This document shows positions 35,576 through 44,147 of a stretch of 64,000 nt of DNA, in pieces (the stretch's first letter is position 1; each line of letters opens with the position of its first letter). The translations under genes were made by a program, and so were the position numbers. The stretch comes from Aquibacillus saliphilus (lineage in GTDB: Bacteria; Bacillota; Bacilli; Bacillales; Amphibacillaceae). The stretch is from NCBI RefSeq assembly GCF_020404745.1, contig NZ_JAIZAP010000012.1:1-64000 (forward strand). The letters run 5' to 3'. The notes beneath the pieces are model-generated. The model was not told the origin of the DNA. It did not search any database and saw nothing but the letters and a program-made list of their open reading frames with translations.

Positions 35576-35589
35576 TGAAAACGCTTTAA
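35576..35589 (+). promoter_or_regulatory. cre-like site (ABC operon 1)
   Basis: TGAAAACGCTTTAA matches the cre consensus except for A in place of C at position 13. It lies in the leader, about 100 bases before the binding-protein start. Confidence 0.55.
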
Positions 35590-35687
35590 GTAGAGGGGTT
35601 TGTTGGGGGTTTTCTAAAATAACCTCACAAGAAAGGTAATTCGTCTATATACTTTTTAAAAAATTAAAATAAAAAAGGGGTGAAAAG

Positions 35688-36992
35688 ATGAAAAAACTTC
35701 AGTTAGCAGTAATCAGTTTTTTCATGATGGCAATTGTCATAGGGTTAGCAGCTTGTGGCCAAGATGAACAAGGTGCAGGTGATCAAGATAGTCAATCTAG
35801 TCAAGGTCAAGAGCAAGTTGAACTTGATCTATGGCACTTTGATCCAGGTGCAAGGGAAGAAGTTTATAAGGAAGCAATACAACGTTTCGAAGAAAAAAAT
35901 CCAAACGTTACAGTTAATGATTTATTAATACCAAATGATGATTATAAACAACGCGTGGTTGTCTCCATGTCTGGTGGAAATCCTCCTGATGTTTTCACAA
36001 GTTGGGGTGGTGGCTGGTTAGAAGAATTTGTTGATTCTGACCAAGTTAGAGATTTGACTGATGAGGATATTGACTATGACAGTTTTGTCGACGTTGCCCT
36101 TAATAATTCTACGTATGATGACAAAGTATTCGGATTACCATTAGGTATTTCAACCTACTCTTTTTACTATAACAAAGAAATTTTTGAAGAACATGGGTTA
36201 GAGGTTCCGGAGACTTATGATGAGTTTCTTAATATCATTGAAGTCTTGAAAGAAAATGATATCTATCCACTAGCTCTAGCAAATCAGCCGAAGTGGCCAG
36301 GTGCCTTTTATCTAATGTACTTTGCTGATCGCTTAGGTGGAGAAGAAGTATTCCAAGATGCTTACCGCAGAAATGGCGGAGGATTTGATGATGAGGCTTA
36401 TGTACAAGCAGGTGAGTATATTCAAGATTTAGTTGGTAAAGATGCTTTCAACCCTGGTTTTAATGGTGTGCCTTATGATTCAGGTCAAGGTAGACAATTG
36501 ATGTACACAGGTGATGCAGCTATGATGCTAATGACAACAGGATTTGTAAATAATGTTCGTCAAGAATTTCCTGAATTTGAAGAAAAAATGGGTGTGTTTC
36601 CATTCCCTACAATTGAAGAGGGTACTGGTGATCCTACCAATATTGCTGCTGGAGTTTCTCCGGTTTGGTCAATAGCTAAAGACACAGAACACCCAGAGTT
36701 AACACTTGAGTTAATTAAAGAATTGACAAGTGTAGAAACTGCTCAAGGTTACCTGAATAAGTCTGGAACGCCAGTTGCTGTTAAAGGTGTAGAAGTTGAA
36801 GATGAATATGTAACAATATTTACAGATTGGATCAATCAAGCGAACTCTATTCAGTTCCCTTATGATCAAACACTACCACCAGAATTAGCAGAGCTTCATA
36901 AAAACACGACATATGAATTATTCGGTGAATCAATAACACCAGAAAAAGCTGCTGATGCAATGGAAGAAAAAGCACAGGAGATATTAGAATAA
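35688..36992 (+). CDS. Sugar ABC transporter substrate-binding lipoprotein 1
   Basis: A 434-residue extracytoplasmic binding protein (family 1, maltose/multiple sugar type) with lipobox GLAACG, so the mature protein begins at C23. The two-lobed fold motifs LWHFDPGAREEVYKEAIQRFEEKNP, YNKEIFEEHGLEVPETYDEF and the C-terminal MEEKAQEILE are typical. It is first in an operon with two permeases and separated from them by a stem-loop. XylR-like and cre-like sites upstream and the xylosidase downstream suggest xylo-oligosaccharides as ligand. Confidence 0.92.
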   Translation: MKKLQLAVISFFMMAIVIGLAACGQDEQGAGDQDSQSSQGQEQVELDLWHFDPGAREEVYKEAIQRFEEKNPNVTVNDLLIPNDDYKQRVVVSMSGGNPPDVFTSWGGGWLEEFVDSDQVRDLTDEDIDYDSFVDVALNNSTYDDKVFGLPLGISTYSFYYNKEIFEEHGLEVPETYDEFLNIIEVLKENDIYPLALANQPKWPGAFYLMYFADRLGGEEVFQDAYRRNGGGFDDEAYVQAGEYIQDLVGKDAFNPGFNGVPYDSGQGRQLMYTGDAAMMLMTTGFVNNVRQEFPEFEEKMGVFPFPTIEEGTGDPTNIAAGVSPVWSIAKDTEHPELTLELIKELTSVETAQGYLNKSGTPVAVKGVEVEDEYVTIFTDWINQANSIQFPYDQTLPPELAELHKNTTYELFGESITPEKAADAMEEKAQEILE

Positions 36993-36998
36993 TGAATT

Positions 36999-37041
36999 AA
37001 TTAGGAGAAAGCTAGCTACCCTAGCTAGCTTTCTCCTAATT
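36999..37041 (+). promoter_or_regulatory. Intercistronic stem-loop (SBP 1 / permease)
   Basis: A 20-bp perfect stem with a three-base loop, arms reading TTAGGAGAAAGCTAGCTA and its complement. It lacks a T-run and probably protects the upstream binding-protein message or partly terminates. Confidence 0.85.
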
Positions 37042-37076
37042 TATAAACTAAGGGCATAAAGAAAGGTGGATATGTA

Positions 37077-38018
37077 ATGTCAACTGACAGCAATGTAGCC
37101 TTAGAAATACAAAAACAAGCCACAGAAGCACATAAAAGGCAAAACAGAAAAAAGTCTCTATCCATTTTCCTGTTTCTTGTACCAGCAGTAATCATTTATT
37201 TGATTTTCATTCTCTATCCAATTATTGCAACTTTTAATTATAGTTTACTAGATTGGAATGGAATGGGTGAACAAGTATTTATAGGTCTCGATAATTTTAA
37301 AGCATTATTTACAGACCCAGCTTTTTGGCTTGCGTTAAGAAATAACATGTATCTTGTTTTAGTGTCTATATTTGTACAAGTTCCACTTGGGTTGCTTATG
37401 GCACTAGTAATACTTAGTAGTATTAGAGGGAAAAGAGCGTTAAATGTTCTATACTTTCTACCATATTTAATGTCAGCTGTCGCTATCGGGTTATTGTGGG
37501 TGTTTATGTTTGACCCAGCTAAAGGTCCGATTAATAATGTGTTAAATATGTTTGGATTTGAATCGATAAGTTGGCTGGCTTCAAACAATATTGCGATAAT
37601 TTCTGTTTTAATCGTATTAGTATGGCAATTTGCTCCTTTTTATATGATTTTATTTAAGGCATCAATGGTTGGTATTCCGGAAGAGCTATATGAAGCTGCT
37701 GAGATTGATGGAGCAAACGGAATGCAAAAGTTTCTCAATATTACATTCCCTTCTTTAATGCCTACAATTGTAACCTCTTCTATTCTCGCGGTAGTTGGTT
37801 CACTTAAAACATTTGATGTGTTCTATATCATGGTTGGAGGAAGTTCAGGTGGTTCAACTGAAATATTAGGAACGTATATGTACAGACAAACCTTTGTTAA
37901 CTTCAATATGGGCTACGGTAGTGCGATATCGGCAGTAATGTTTGTTATTGCATTAGCTAGTGTAATTATTATTTTATTTAGTGATTCACAACGAAAGAAG
38001 AGAGGGGATTTAGCATGA
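37077..38018 (+). CDS. Sugar ABC transporter permease 1A (MalF-like)
   Basis: A 313-residue inner-membrane permease with six predicted spans. The ABC-interaction EAA loop is EELYEAAEIDGANGMQKFLNITFPSLMPT (about 202-230). The N-terminal opening LFLVPAVIIYLIFILYPIIATFNYSLLDWNGMG is typical of MalF/UgpA-type CUT1 permeases. It overlaps the next permease by four bases (ATGA), indicating coupling. No ATPase gene is present in the operon. Confidence 0.92.
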   Translation: MSTDSNVALEIQKQATEAHKRQNRKKSLSIFLFLVPAVIIYLIFILYPIIATFNYSLLDWNGMGEQVFIGLDNFKALFTDPAFWLALRNNMYLVLVSIFVQVPLGLLMALVILSSIRGKRALNVLYFLPYLMSAVAIGLLWVFMFDPAKGPINNVLNMFGFESISWLASNNIAIISVLIVLVWQFAPFYMILFKASMVGIPEELYEAAEIDGANGMQKFLNITFPSLMPTIVTSSILAVVGSLKTFDVFYIMVGGSSGGSTEILGTYMYRQTFVNFNMGYGSAISAVMFVIALASVIIILFSDSQRKKRGDLA

Positions 38019-38836
38019 AACTAGGTAAAAAAATCTTACTCTATGTATTGGCAATAAGTCTACTTCTATTTACTAGTTATCCATTTTTATATATGGTCTC
38101 TACCTCGTTTAAGAGTATGGGCGGTTTTTTTGAAAATCCTTTCTCTGTTTTTCCGAAGTCGTTTACATTAGAGCAATTCACCTCTGTATTTGAAATGGGT
38201 CTAGTAACTTATTTCATAAACAGTGTTCTTATTACAGTAGTTTCTGTTGTATTAGTTGTCTTTATTTCTGCACTTGCCAGTTATCCATTGAGCAGAATGA
38301 AATTTCGTTTAAATCGTCCAATTTTTGTCCTGTTTCTTGTTGGGATGATGATACCGATTCACGCAACATTAATTCCGATATTTGTTATGTCGAATGAACT
38401 TGGCTTTTATGATACATTGCTTTCATTATTAGGCCCATACGTAGCCTTTGCATTGCCGATTTCAATCTTTATTATGACGCAATTTATGTCAGAGATTCCT
38501 GTTGAACTAGAAGAAGCTGCTAAACTCGATGGTGCAGGTAATTGGATGATATTTTCGAAAATAATGTTTCCGAATATGATACCAGCAATATCGACAGTAG
38601 TAATTTATAATTTTGTTCATATCTGGAATGAGTTTATATTTGCTTTGATTTTAATCAAAAGTCCAGAAAATATGACATTACCAATTGGACTTCAAAAATT
38701 CTATGGTGAATTTTCGGTTAATGTACCTGGTTTAATGGCTGCACTTACGCTAGCTAGTATCCCAGTAATCGCCATATTTATTATAGCGCAAGAACGAGTA
38801 GTAAGTGGATTAACTAGTGGATCTGTAAAAGGATAA
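38015..38836 (+). CDS. Sugar ABC transporter permease 1B (MalG-like)
   Basis: A 273-residue CUT1 permease, partner of the preceding one. The EAA loop is PVELEEAAKLDGAGNWMIFSKIMFPNMIPA (about 163-192), and the family C-terminus SGLTSGSVKG is intact. Translation starts within the stop of the upstream gene. The operon ends at a stem-loop terminator near 38876. Confidence 0.93.
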   Translation: MKLGKKILLYVLAISLLLFTSYPFLYMVSTSFKSMGGFFENPFSVFPKSFTLEQFTSVFEMGLVTYFINSVLITVVSVVLVVFISALASYPLSRMKFRLNRPIFVLFLVGMMIPIHATLIPIFVMSNELGFYDTLLSLLGPYVAFALPISIFIMTQFMSEIPVELEEAAKLDGAGNWMIFSKIMFPNMIPAISTVVIYNFVHIWNEFIFALILIKSPENMTLPIGLQKFYGEFSVNVPGLMAALTLASIPVIAIFIIAQERVVSGLTSGSVKG

Positions 38837-38875
38837 CTTGATTTTATAGGTTTGCAAATTATAATCTGTTCTGTT

Positions 38876-38920
38876 AGGGATAATTGCTCAATTCTAATAA
38901 ATTGATTAATTATCCCTTTT
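38876..38920 (+). terminator. Terminator (ABC operon 1)
   Basis: AGGGATAATT pairs with AATTATCCCTT, with inner CAATT/AATTG, followed by TTTTG. Confidence 0.75.
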
Positions 38921-39248
38921 GAATACAATTGTAGCAAATGTTTTCTGTGAGAGGAGGAATAAGCCTTAGAACTTCCAGTGTGTCTATTTTTTTCAGACCA
39001 TCTGAAAGCGATAAATCATCTGCTAAAAAGTAAGCTTTCCCCCAAGAAAGCTAGAGAGTTATCTAACCCGAGTGCGTTTTTTGAAAAAGCTTGAACCAAT
39101 AGGCGAGGTGTTAGATATGAAAGATTCTAGCCTACGTTCTAATGTGCGCTTTTTCTAAGATGTACCTGTCAAAATAGCAATCAATTTCGTGATTTATAGC
39201 GGAATATCGGCTTTACTTCTTCTTGTTATTACTAACTTTTTAGCTTAA
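38921..39248. other. Noncoding stretch with a repeated GTGCG(T/C)TTTTT motif
   Basis: No gene with a start and ribosome binding site is visible. Two related segments, TCTAACCCGAGTGCGTTTTT near 39062 and TTCTAATGTGCGCTTTTT near 39139, about 75 bases apart, look like decayed duplicates. A short hairpin CTTTC-CCCCAA-GAAAG lies at about 39037. Confidence 0.4.
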
Positions 39249-39306
39249 TATAATAGTTAGTATATTGGACGAACAAAGATTTTTTAGATTTGTGTAAGCG
39301 TTGGCA
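39249..39306 (+). promoter_or_regulatory. -10, XylR-like operator and cre (xylosidase gene)
   Basis: TATAAT (39249-39254) is followed at once by a 27-bp operator-like sequence (39254-39280; starts TAGTTAGTATATTGG, ends ACAAAGAT), the same geometry as at 35427-35459. TGTAAGCGTTGGCA at 39293-39306 matches cre except at one position. This arrangement would give xylose induction plus glucose repression. Confidence 0.6.
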
Positions 39307-39347
39307 TAAAGGCGATTTATAATGAAAATACGAAGGGATGATTTATT

Positions 39348-40919
39348 ATGAGTAAAATTAATAATCCAGTACTACCAGGATATCATCCTGATCCCTCCAT
39401 TTTAAGGGTCGGAGATGATTATTACATTGCTGTTTCCACATTTGAATGGTTTCCAGGAGTGCAAATTCACCATTCAAAAGATATGGTTAATTGGAGACTT
39501 CTTACATATCCGTTAACGCGCACATCGCAATTAAATATGATAGGAAACATCAATTCAGGGGGAGTATGGGCTCCGGCTCTAAGTTACTCCGATGGATTAT
39601 TTTATTTGATTTATACCGATGTAAAAAGTAGAGAAGGGGCATTTAAAGATACCCATAACTACTTGGTAACTGCTGAAAATATTGAAGGTCCGTGGTCTGA
39701 ACCCGTCTATTTAAATAGTAGTGGTTTTGATCCATCGCTATTCCATGATGAGGACGGTACAAAGTGGTTGCTGAATATGATTTGGGATCACCGTAAAGGG
39801 ACGAATTCTTTTGCAGGTATCGCGCTTCAAGAGTATTCAATAGAAGAAAAGAGATTAGTTGGTCCAATTAAAAACATTTTTAAAGGTTCTGAAATAGCTT
39901 TAACAGAAGCACCACATCTTTATAAAAGGAACGGTTATTATTATTTAGTGACGGCTGAGGGTGGGACATGGTACACCCATGCTGTAACCGTTGCTCGTTC
40001 AACATCACTTGATGGCCCTTATGAAATTGATCCAACTAATCCAATTCTAACATCAGATCAAAGTGATTTGAGTCAGTTGCAAAAGGCTGGTCATGGTAGC
40101 TTTGTAGAAACGCAAGATGGTGAATGGTATATAGCTCACCTTTGTGGACGTCCTGTTGTTGATAAAAAATGCATTTTGGGTCGAGAAACTGCCATCCAAA
40201 AATGTTATTGGACAGAAGATGATTGGATCAGAGTAGAAGGTGGAAATCATCCGAGAATGGAAGTAGAAGCACCTAACCTTCCGCAACACCCATTCGAACA
40301 GGAAAGTAATTATGATGATTTTAACGATGAAACATTGAAAAAGTATTGGAATTCACTAAGAAGGCAATTTTCAGAAGATTGGTTATCATTATCTGATCGA
40401 CCTGGTTATTTGAGACTGAAGGGCGGAGAATCGATGAATTCATATCATCATCAAAGTCTTTTAGCTAGAAGGTTAGAAAACTTTCAGGTTGAGTTAGAAA
40501 CATCTGTTGAATTTGAACCAGAAAACTTTCAACAAATGGCAGGATTAATTGCCTACTATGATACAGATGACTATGTCTACCTTAGAGTCACAGATCATGA
40601 AGAGCGTGGTAAGTGTCTTGGTATTATTGAAACAAAGCATGGTAAGTACGATGAATTGTTAAAAGAGGACATTTCACTTTCAGCTGATTCTGTCAAATTA
40701 AAAGCAACAATAGATAATCAGTGGCTTCAATTTTTTTATTGTGAAAATGGAGACCAGTGGCAACAAATTGGCGGAAAGATAGATATAAGTCACCTCTCTG
40801 ATGACGATGCCGATTATATTCGCTTTACTGGTACGTTTGTAGGTGTTTGTGCACAGGATCTAAGCGGGCAAGCATTGCATGCCGATTTTGATTATTTTAA
40901 GTATCTAGAACAAGAATAA
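39348..40919 (+). CDS. Beta-xylosidase, GH43
   Basis: A 523-residue GH43 enzyme that should release xylose from xylobiose and xylo-oligosaccharides. The five-blade propeller shows NPVLPGYHPDPSILRVGDDYY (catalytic base D15 region), GFDPSLFHDEDG (pKa-modulating D near 126), and EAPHLYKRNGYYYLVTAEGGT (acid E near 186). Residues from about 320 form the C-terminal beta-sandwich. No signal peptide, so it acts in the cytosol on imported oligosaccharides. It follows ABC operon 1 and shares its operator type. Confidence 0.93.
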   Translation: MSKINNPVLPGYHPDPSILRVGDDYYIAVSTFEWFPGVQIHHSKDMVNWRLLTYPLTRTSQLNMIGNINSGGVWAPALSYSDGLFYLIYTDVKSREGAFKDTHNYLVTAENIEGPWSEPVYLNSSGFDPSLFHDEDGTKWLLNMIWDHRKGTNSFAGIALQEYSIEEKRLVGPIKNIFKGSEIALTEAPHLYKRNGYYYLVTAEGGTWYTHAVTVARSTSLDGPYEIDPTNPILTSDQSDLSQLQKAGHGSFVETQDGEWYIAHLCGRPVVDKKCILGRETAIQKCYWTEDDWIRVEGGNHPRMEVEAPNLPQHPFEQESNYDDFNDETLKKYWNSLRRQFSEDWLSLSDRPGYLRLKGGESMNSYHHQSLLARRLENFQVELETSVEFEPENFQQMAGLIAYYDTDDYVYLRVTDHEERGKCLGIIETKHGKYDELLKEDISLSADSVKLKATIDNQWLQFFYCENGDQWQQIGGKIDISHLSDDDADYIRFTGTFVGVCAQDLSGQALHADFDYFKYLEQE

Positions 40920-40995
40920 TTTCGTTATTAACTTAACTAGTACACAAATGAATAACCTAATGAGTTTGCTCGTGTGCTTTTTACATTTAGTTGTT

Positions 40996-41025
40996 TTGGA
41001 ACCGTATATATATATACGGTTCCAA
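40996..41025. terminator. 30-bp perfect palindrome after xylosidase gene
   Basis: TTGGAACCGTATATA is followed directly by its exact reverse complement. As RNA it forms a hairpin whose TATA core would be the loop, followed by TTTTAAAA. It may terminate the xylosidase message. Confidence 0.5.
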
Positions 41026-41034
41026 TTTTAAAAG

Positions 41035-41048
41035 TGTAATCGATTATA
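41035..41048 (+). promoter_or_regulatory. cre-like site (ThuA operon)
   Basis: TGTAATCGATTATA matches cre except for T in place of C at position 13. It lies about 320 bases before the operon. Confidence 0.35.
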
Positions 41049-41182
41049 AATTTTGATTGTGTTTTCTTATAAATGTGGCGCTGAATAAGCACTAATGTAA
41101 ATAATTACTTTTTGGGTGCATCGGCATAGAAATCGCTAGCGATAAGATTTGAATAAATTTTATCTATATTTATCAGAAAATA

Positions 41183-41199
41183 CTAAACATTATGTTTAG
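41183..41199 (+). promoter_or_regulatory. 17-bp operator-like palindrome (ThuA operon)
   Basis: CTAAACAT-T-ATGTTTAG has perfect eight-base arms. It lies upstream of a candidate promoter (TTCACA 41298-41303, TATAAT 41323-41328, spacing 19). Regulator unknown. Confidence 0.45.
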
Positions 41200-41366
41200 C
41201 TTGTGGATGAATGGTATATATCTGTTTTTTTCATTTAATTATTCATCTGCAAAAAGGAAATATACTTTAAATGTCGAAAGTACATATATGTGTAAAATTC
41301 ACATTAAAAAGTGAGAAAATCCTATAATAATAATCAAATAAACTATCCAGATGAGGAGTTGTTTCT

Positions 41367-42017
41367 ATGAAAAAGGCCTTAATTTTCCAAGGTGGATGGC
41401 AAGGGCATGAACCAAAAGATGTAGCTGAAATTCTATCAGGTATTCTTAAAGAAGAAAATTTTGAAGTGAAAATTACGGATACACTTACTACGTTGGAAGA
41501 GGACGATTTAACCTCTTATGATTTAATTGTACCTAATTGGACTCAAGGAACGATTACTAAAGAACAGTTACAACCATTGCTAAAAGCAGTTGAAGCTGGT
41601 ACAGGCTTGGCAGGCTTGCATGGTGGAATGGGAGATTCATTCCGGTGGGAGGTAGATTATCAATTTATGGTAGGTGGACAATGGGTTGCTCATCCAGGAA
41701 ACGATGGAATTACTTACCAGGTTAATATACTAGATCTGGATCATCCATTAACAAAAGGAGTGAAAGACTTTACTGTTGTTTCGGAACAATACTATATGCA
41801 TGTTGATCCAGTTGTAAAGGTACATGCTACTACTAGATTCCCAGTCGCGGATGGTCCACATAAAGCAAATGGAGAAGTAGATATGCCTGTTATTTGGACC
41901 AAAAAATGGGGTGAAGGAAAGGTTTACTATAACTGTTTAGGCCATGTCGCAGAAATTGTTCGTATGCCAGAGGTAATCGAATTAATGCGTAAGGGAATGG
42001 TATGGGCAACTAGATAA
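41367..42017 (+). CDS. ThuA-domain protein
   Basis: A 216-residue ThuA-like protein with a class I glutamine amidotransferase-like fold. Motifs: ALIFQGGWQGHEPKDVAEIL near the start, the LAGLHGGMGDSFRW turn near 84-97, GGQWVAHPG, and QYYMHVDPVVKV. ThuA proteins occur with Gfo/Idh/MocA oxidoreductases in trehalose and sucrose 3-keto pathways. It is first of four tightly packed genes. Biochemical activity is not established from sequence. Confidence 0.88.
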   Translation: MKKALIFQGGWQGHEPKDVAEILSGILKEENFEVKITDTLTTLEEDDLTSYDLIVPNWTQGTITKEQLQPLLKAVEAGTGLAGLHGGMGDSFRWEVDYQFMVGGQWVAHPGNDGITYQVNILDLDHPLTKGVKDFTVVSEQYYMHVDPVVKVHATTRFPVADGPHKANGEVDMPVIWTKKWGEGKVYYNCLGHVAEIVRMPEVIELMRKGMVWATR

Positions 42018-42042
42018 TTACAGGAATTGAGGTAAAAAATAG

Positions 42043-43158
42043 ATGACAAAACTAAATGTTGGGATTATTGGCTGTGGTAACATAAGTGGAATTTATTTTA
42101 AAACGTCAAAACTGTTTGACGTCTATGATATTGTAGCCTGTGCTGATTTGGACTTAGAACGGGCAAAAAAGAGAGCTGAGGAATTCGATATACCTAATGC
42201 TTATACCACCGATGAACTGTTAGCTGATCAAAGCATTGATTTGGTGATTAATTTAACCATTCCAGCTGTCCATGCGAAGGTTGCGCTAGCTGCTCTAGAG
42301 TCTGGTAAACATGTGTACGGAGAAAAACCTCTTGCTGTGACTCGCGAAGAGGGACAACAAGTTTTACGAGTCGCAAAGGAAAAAGGGTTGATGGTAGGAA
42401 ATGCACCGGACACGTTTTTAGGTGCTGGATTGCAAACAAGTCGAAAATTAATTGATGATGGTTGGATTGGTGAACCTATTTCTGTAACCGCATTCATGAT
42501 GAATCATGGACATGAGGGATGGCACCCAGACCCGGATTTTTATTATCAGAAGGGTGGCGGCCCTATGTTTGATATGGGTCCTTATTACTTAACTGCTCTA
42601 GTTTCGTTGATGGGACCAGTCAAACGTGTGACAGGTACTACTAATATCACATTTCCTGAACGAACAATTACTAGTAAACAAAAGTATGGACAAAAAATTC
42701 AGGTTCAGACGCCAACCCAGATTAATGGTGTACTAGATTTTGAGAGTGGTGCGGTGGGTTCAATTATTACTAGTTTTGATACCTGGCATCATAAATTACC
42801 TAATATAGAAATACATGGTACAGAGGGAAGTCTAAGTGTTCCAGATCCTAATAATTTTGGTGGACCGGTATATGTTAGAAGACGTGATCATGATAGTTGG
42901 AGTGAAATGCCGCTAACGCATGGTTTTAGTGAAAATAGTCGGGGGTTAGGTGTTGCGGATATGGCGGCTGCCATCCTTAAAGGTGAAACGCCTAGAGCAA
43001 ATGGGGATTTATCCTACCATGTCCTCGAGCTAATGCATGGATTTCATGATGCTTCTGACACTAATCGGCATTACGAACTTACTAGTAAATGTGAACAACC
43101 ACCGATGCTACCGGTGGGGATTAACCAAGATAATTTTAGTGATTTGATTAAATTTTAA
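42043..43158 (+). CDS. Gfo/Idh/MocA oxidoreductase A
   Basis: A 371-residue NAD(P)-dependent sugar dehydrogenase. The Rossmann motif GIIGCGNISGIYFKTSKLF is at the N-terminus; the lysine signature HVYGEKPLAVTREEGQ is near 90-105; and the C-terminal domain carries GGGPMFDMGPYYLTALVSLMG with the usual D/H substrate motif. It lies 25 bases after the ThuA gene. Probable role: oxidation of a sugar or glycoside C3 hydroxyl, or the reverse. Confidence 0.92.
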   Translation: MTKLNVGIIGCGNISGIYFKTSKLFDVYDIVACADLDLERAKKRAEEFDIPNAYTTDELLADQSIDLVINLTIPAVHAKVALAALESGKHVYGEKPLAVTREEGQQVLRVAKEKGLMVGNAPDTFLGAGLQTSRKLIDDGWIGEPISVTAFMMNHGHEGWHPDPDFYYQKGGGPMFDMGPYYLTALVSLMGPVKRVTGTTNITFPERTITSKQKYGQKIQVQTPTQINGVLDFESGAVGSIITSFDTWHHKLPNIEIHGTEGSLSVPDPNNFGGPVYVRRRDHDSWSEMPLTHGFSENSRGLGVADMAAAILKGETPRANGDLSYHVLELMHGFHDASDTNRHYELTSKCEQPPMLPVGINQDNFSDLIKF

Positions 43159-43178
43159 AAAATATGAGGAGTGTTTTG

Positions 43179-44147
43179 ATGAAACTAGGTGTATTTGCTG
43201 TTTTGTTTGGTGACCGGACGTTAGAGGAAGCTCTAGATGTTATTGCGGAAACAGGCTTGGATTCAGTGGAAATAGGTACTGGTGGTTATCCTGGAGAAGC
43301 CCACTGTAACCCAGTTGAACTGTTAGCAGATGAATCGAAATTGCAAGCATTTAAAAAGGCAATTGATGATCGCGGGTTAACAATAAGTGCGTTAAGCTGC
43401 CATGGAAACCCGTTACATCCTAACTTAGAAATATCAGAAAAACATCATCAACAGTTTGAAAATACTGTTCGCTTAGCATCTAAACTAGGTGTGGAAACTG
43501 TTATTACTTTTTCAGGTTGTCCTGGTGAATCAGAACATTCCAGATTTCCAGTATGGGTAACGTGCCCGTGGCCAGAAGATCATGCTGAAGTTTTACAGTG
43601 GCAGTGGAAAGAACGTGTTCTTCCATATTGGACAGAGCAAAGTAAATTTTTAAGAGAACATGGAGTTAGGGTAGCAATTGAACCACATCCAGGATTTGTT
43701 GTTTACAACAATGAAACAGCTTTAAGGTTAAGAACGGAATGTGGTGACAATATCGGCGTTAACTTTGACCCAAGTCATTTGTTTTGGCAGCAAATGGATC
43801 CTGTTGCAAGTATTAAAGAAATTGCAAAGCATGATGCATTATACCATTTCCATGCCAAGGACACTGCGTTTGATGATCAAAATACGGCAGTCAATGGTGT
43901 TTTAGATACAAAACCGTATAGCGATGAACTAAATCGTTCGTGGATTTTCCGTACGATTGGCTATGGTCACGGGGAAGAGACGTGGCGCAAAATTATTAGC
44001 GCCCTTCAATTAGTAGGCTATAAGGGGGCGGTTAGTATTGAACATGAAGACAGTTTAATGTCTGTCGATGAAGGTTTTCAAAAAGGTGCCGCATTACTTA
44101 AGAATGTACTTATTAAGGAAAAGGTTGGTGAAATGTGGTGGGCGTAA
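43179..44147 (+). CDS. TIM-barrel sugar isomerase/epimerase or lyase
   Basis: A 322-residue xylose isomerase-like TIM barrel (IolE/AP-endonuclease-2 superfamily). Candidate metal ligands: glutamate in VAIEPHPGFVVYN, aspartate/histidine in GVNFDPSHLFWQ, histidines in LYHFHAKDTAFD, and glutamate in AVSIEHEDS. ATG 43179 is seven bases after GAGGAG and preferred over ATG 43164. The neighbouring dehydrogenases suggest it acts on a keto-sugar, by epimerisation or beta-elimination. Confidence 0.88.
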   Translation: MKLGVFAVLFGDRTLEEALDVIAETGLDSVEIGTGGYPGEAHCNPVELLADESKLQAFKKAIDDRGLTISALSCHGNPLHPNLEISEKHHQQFENTVRLASKLGVETVITFSGCPGESEHSRFPVWVTCPWPEDHAEVLQWQWKERVLPYWTEQSKFLREHGVRVAIEPHPGFVVYNNETALRLRTECGDNIGVNFDPSHLFWQQMDPVASIKEIAKHDALYHFHAKDTAFDDQNTAVNGVLDTKPYSDELNRSWIFRTIGYGHGEETWRKIISALQLVGYKGAVSIEHEDSLMSVDEGFQKGAALLKNVLIKEKVGEMWWA

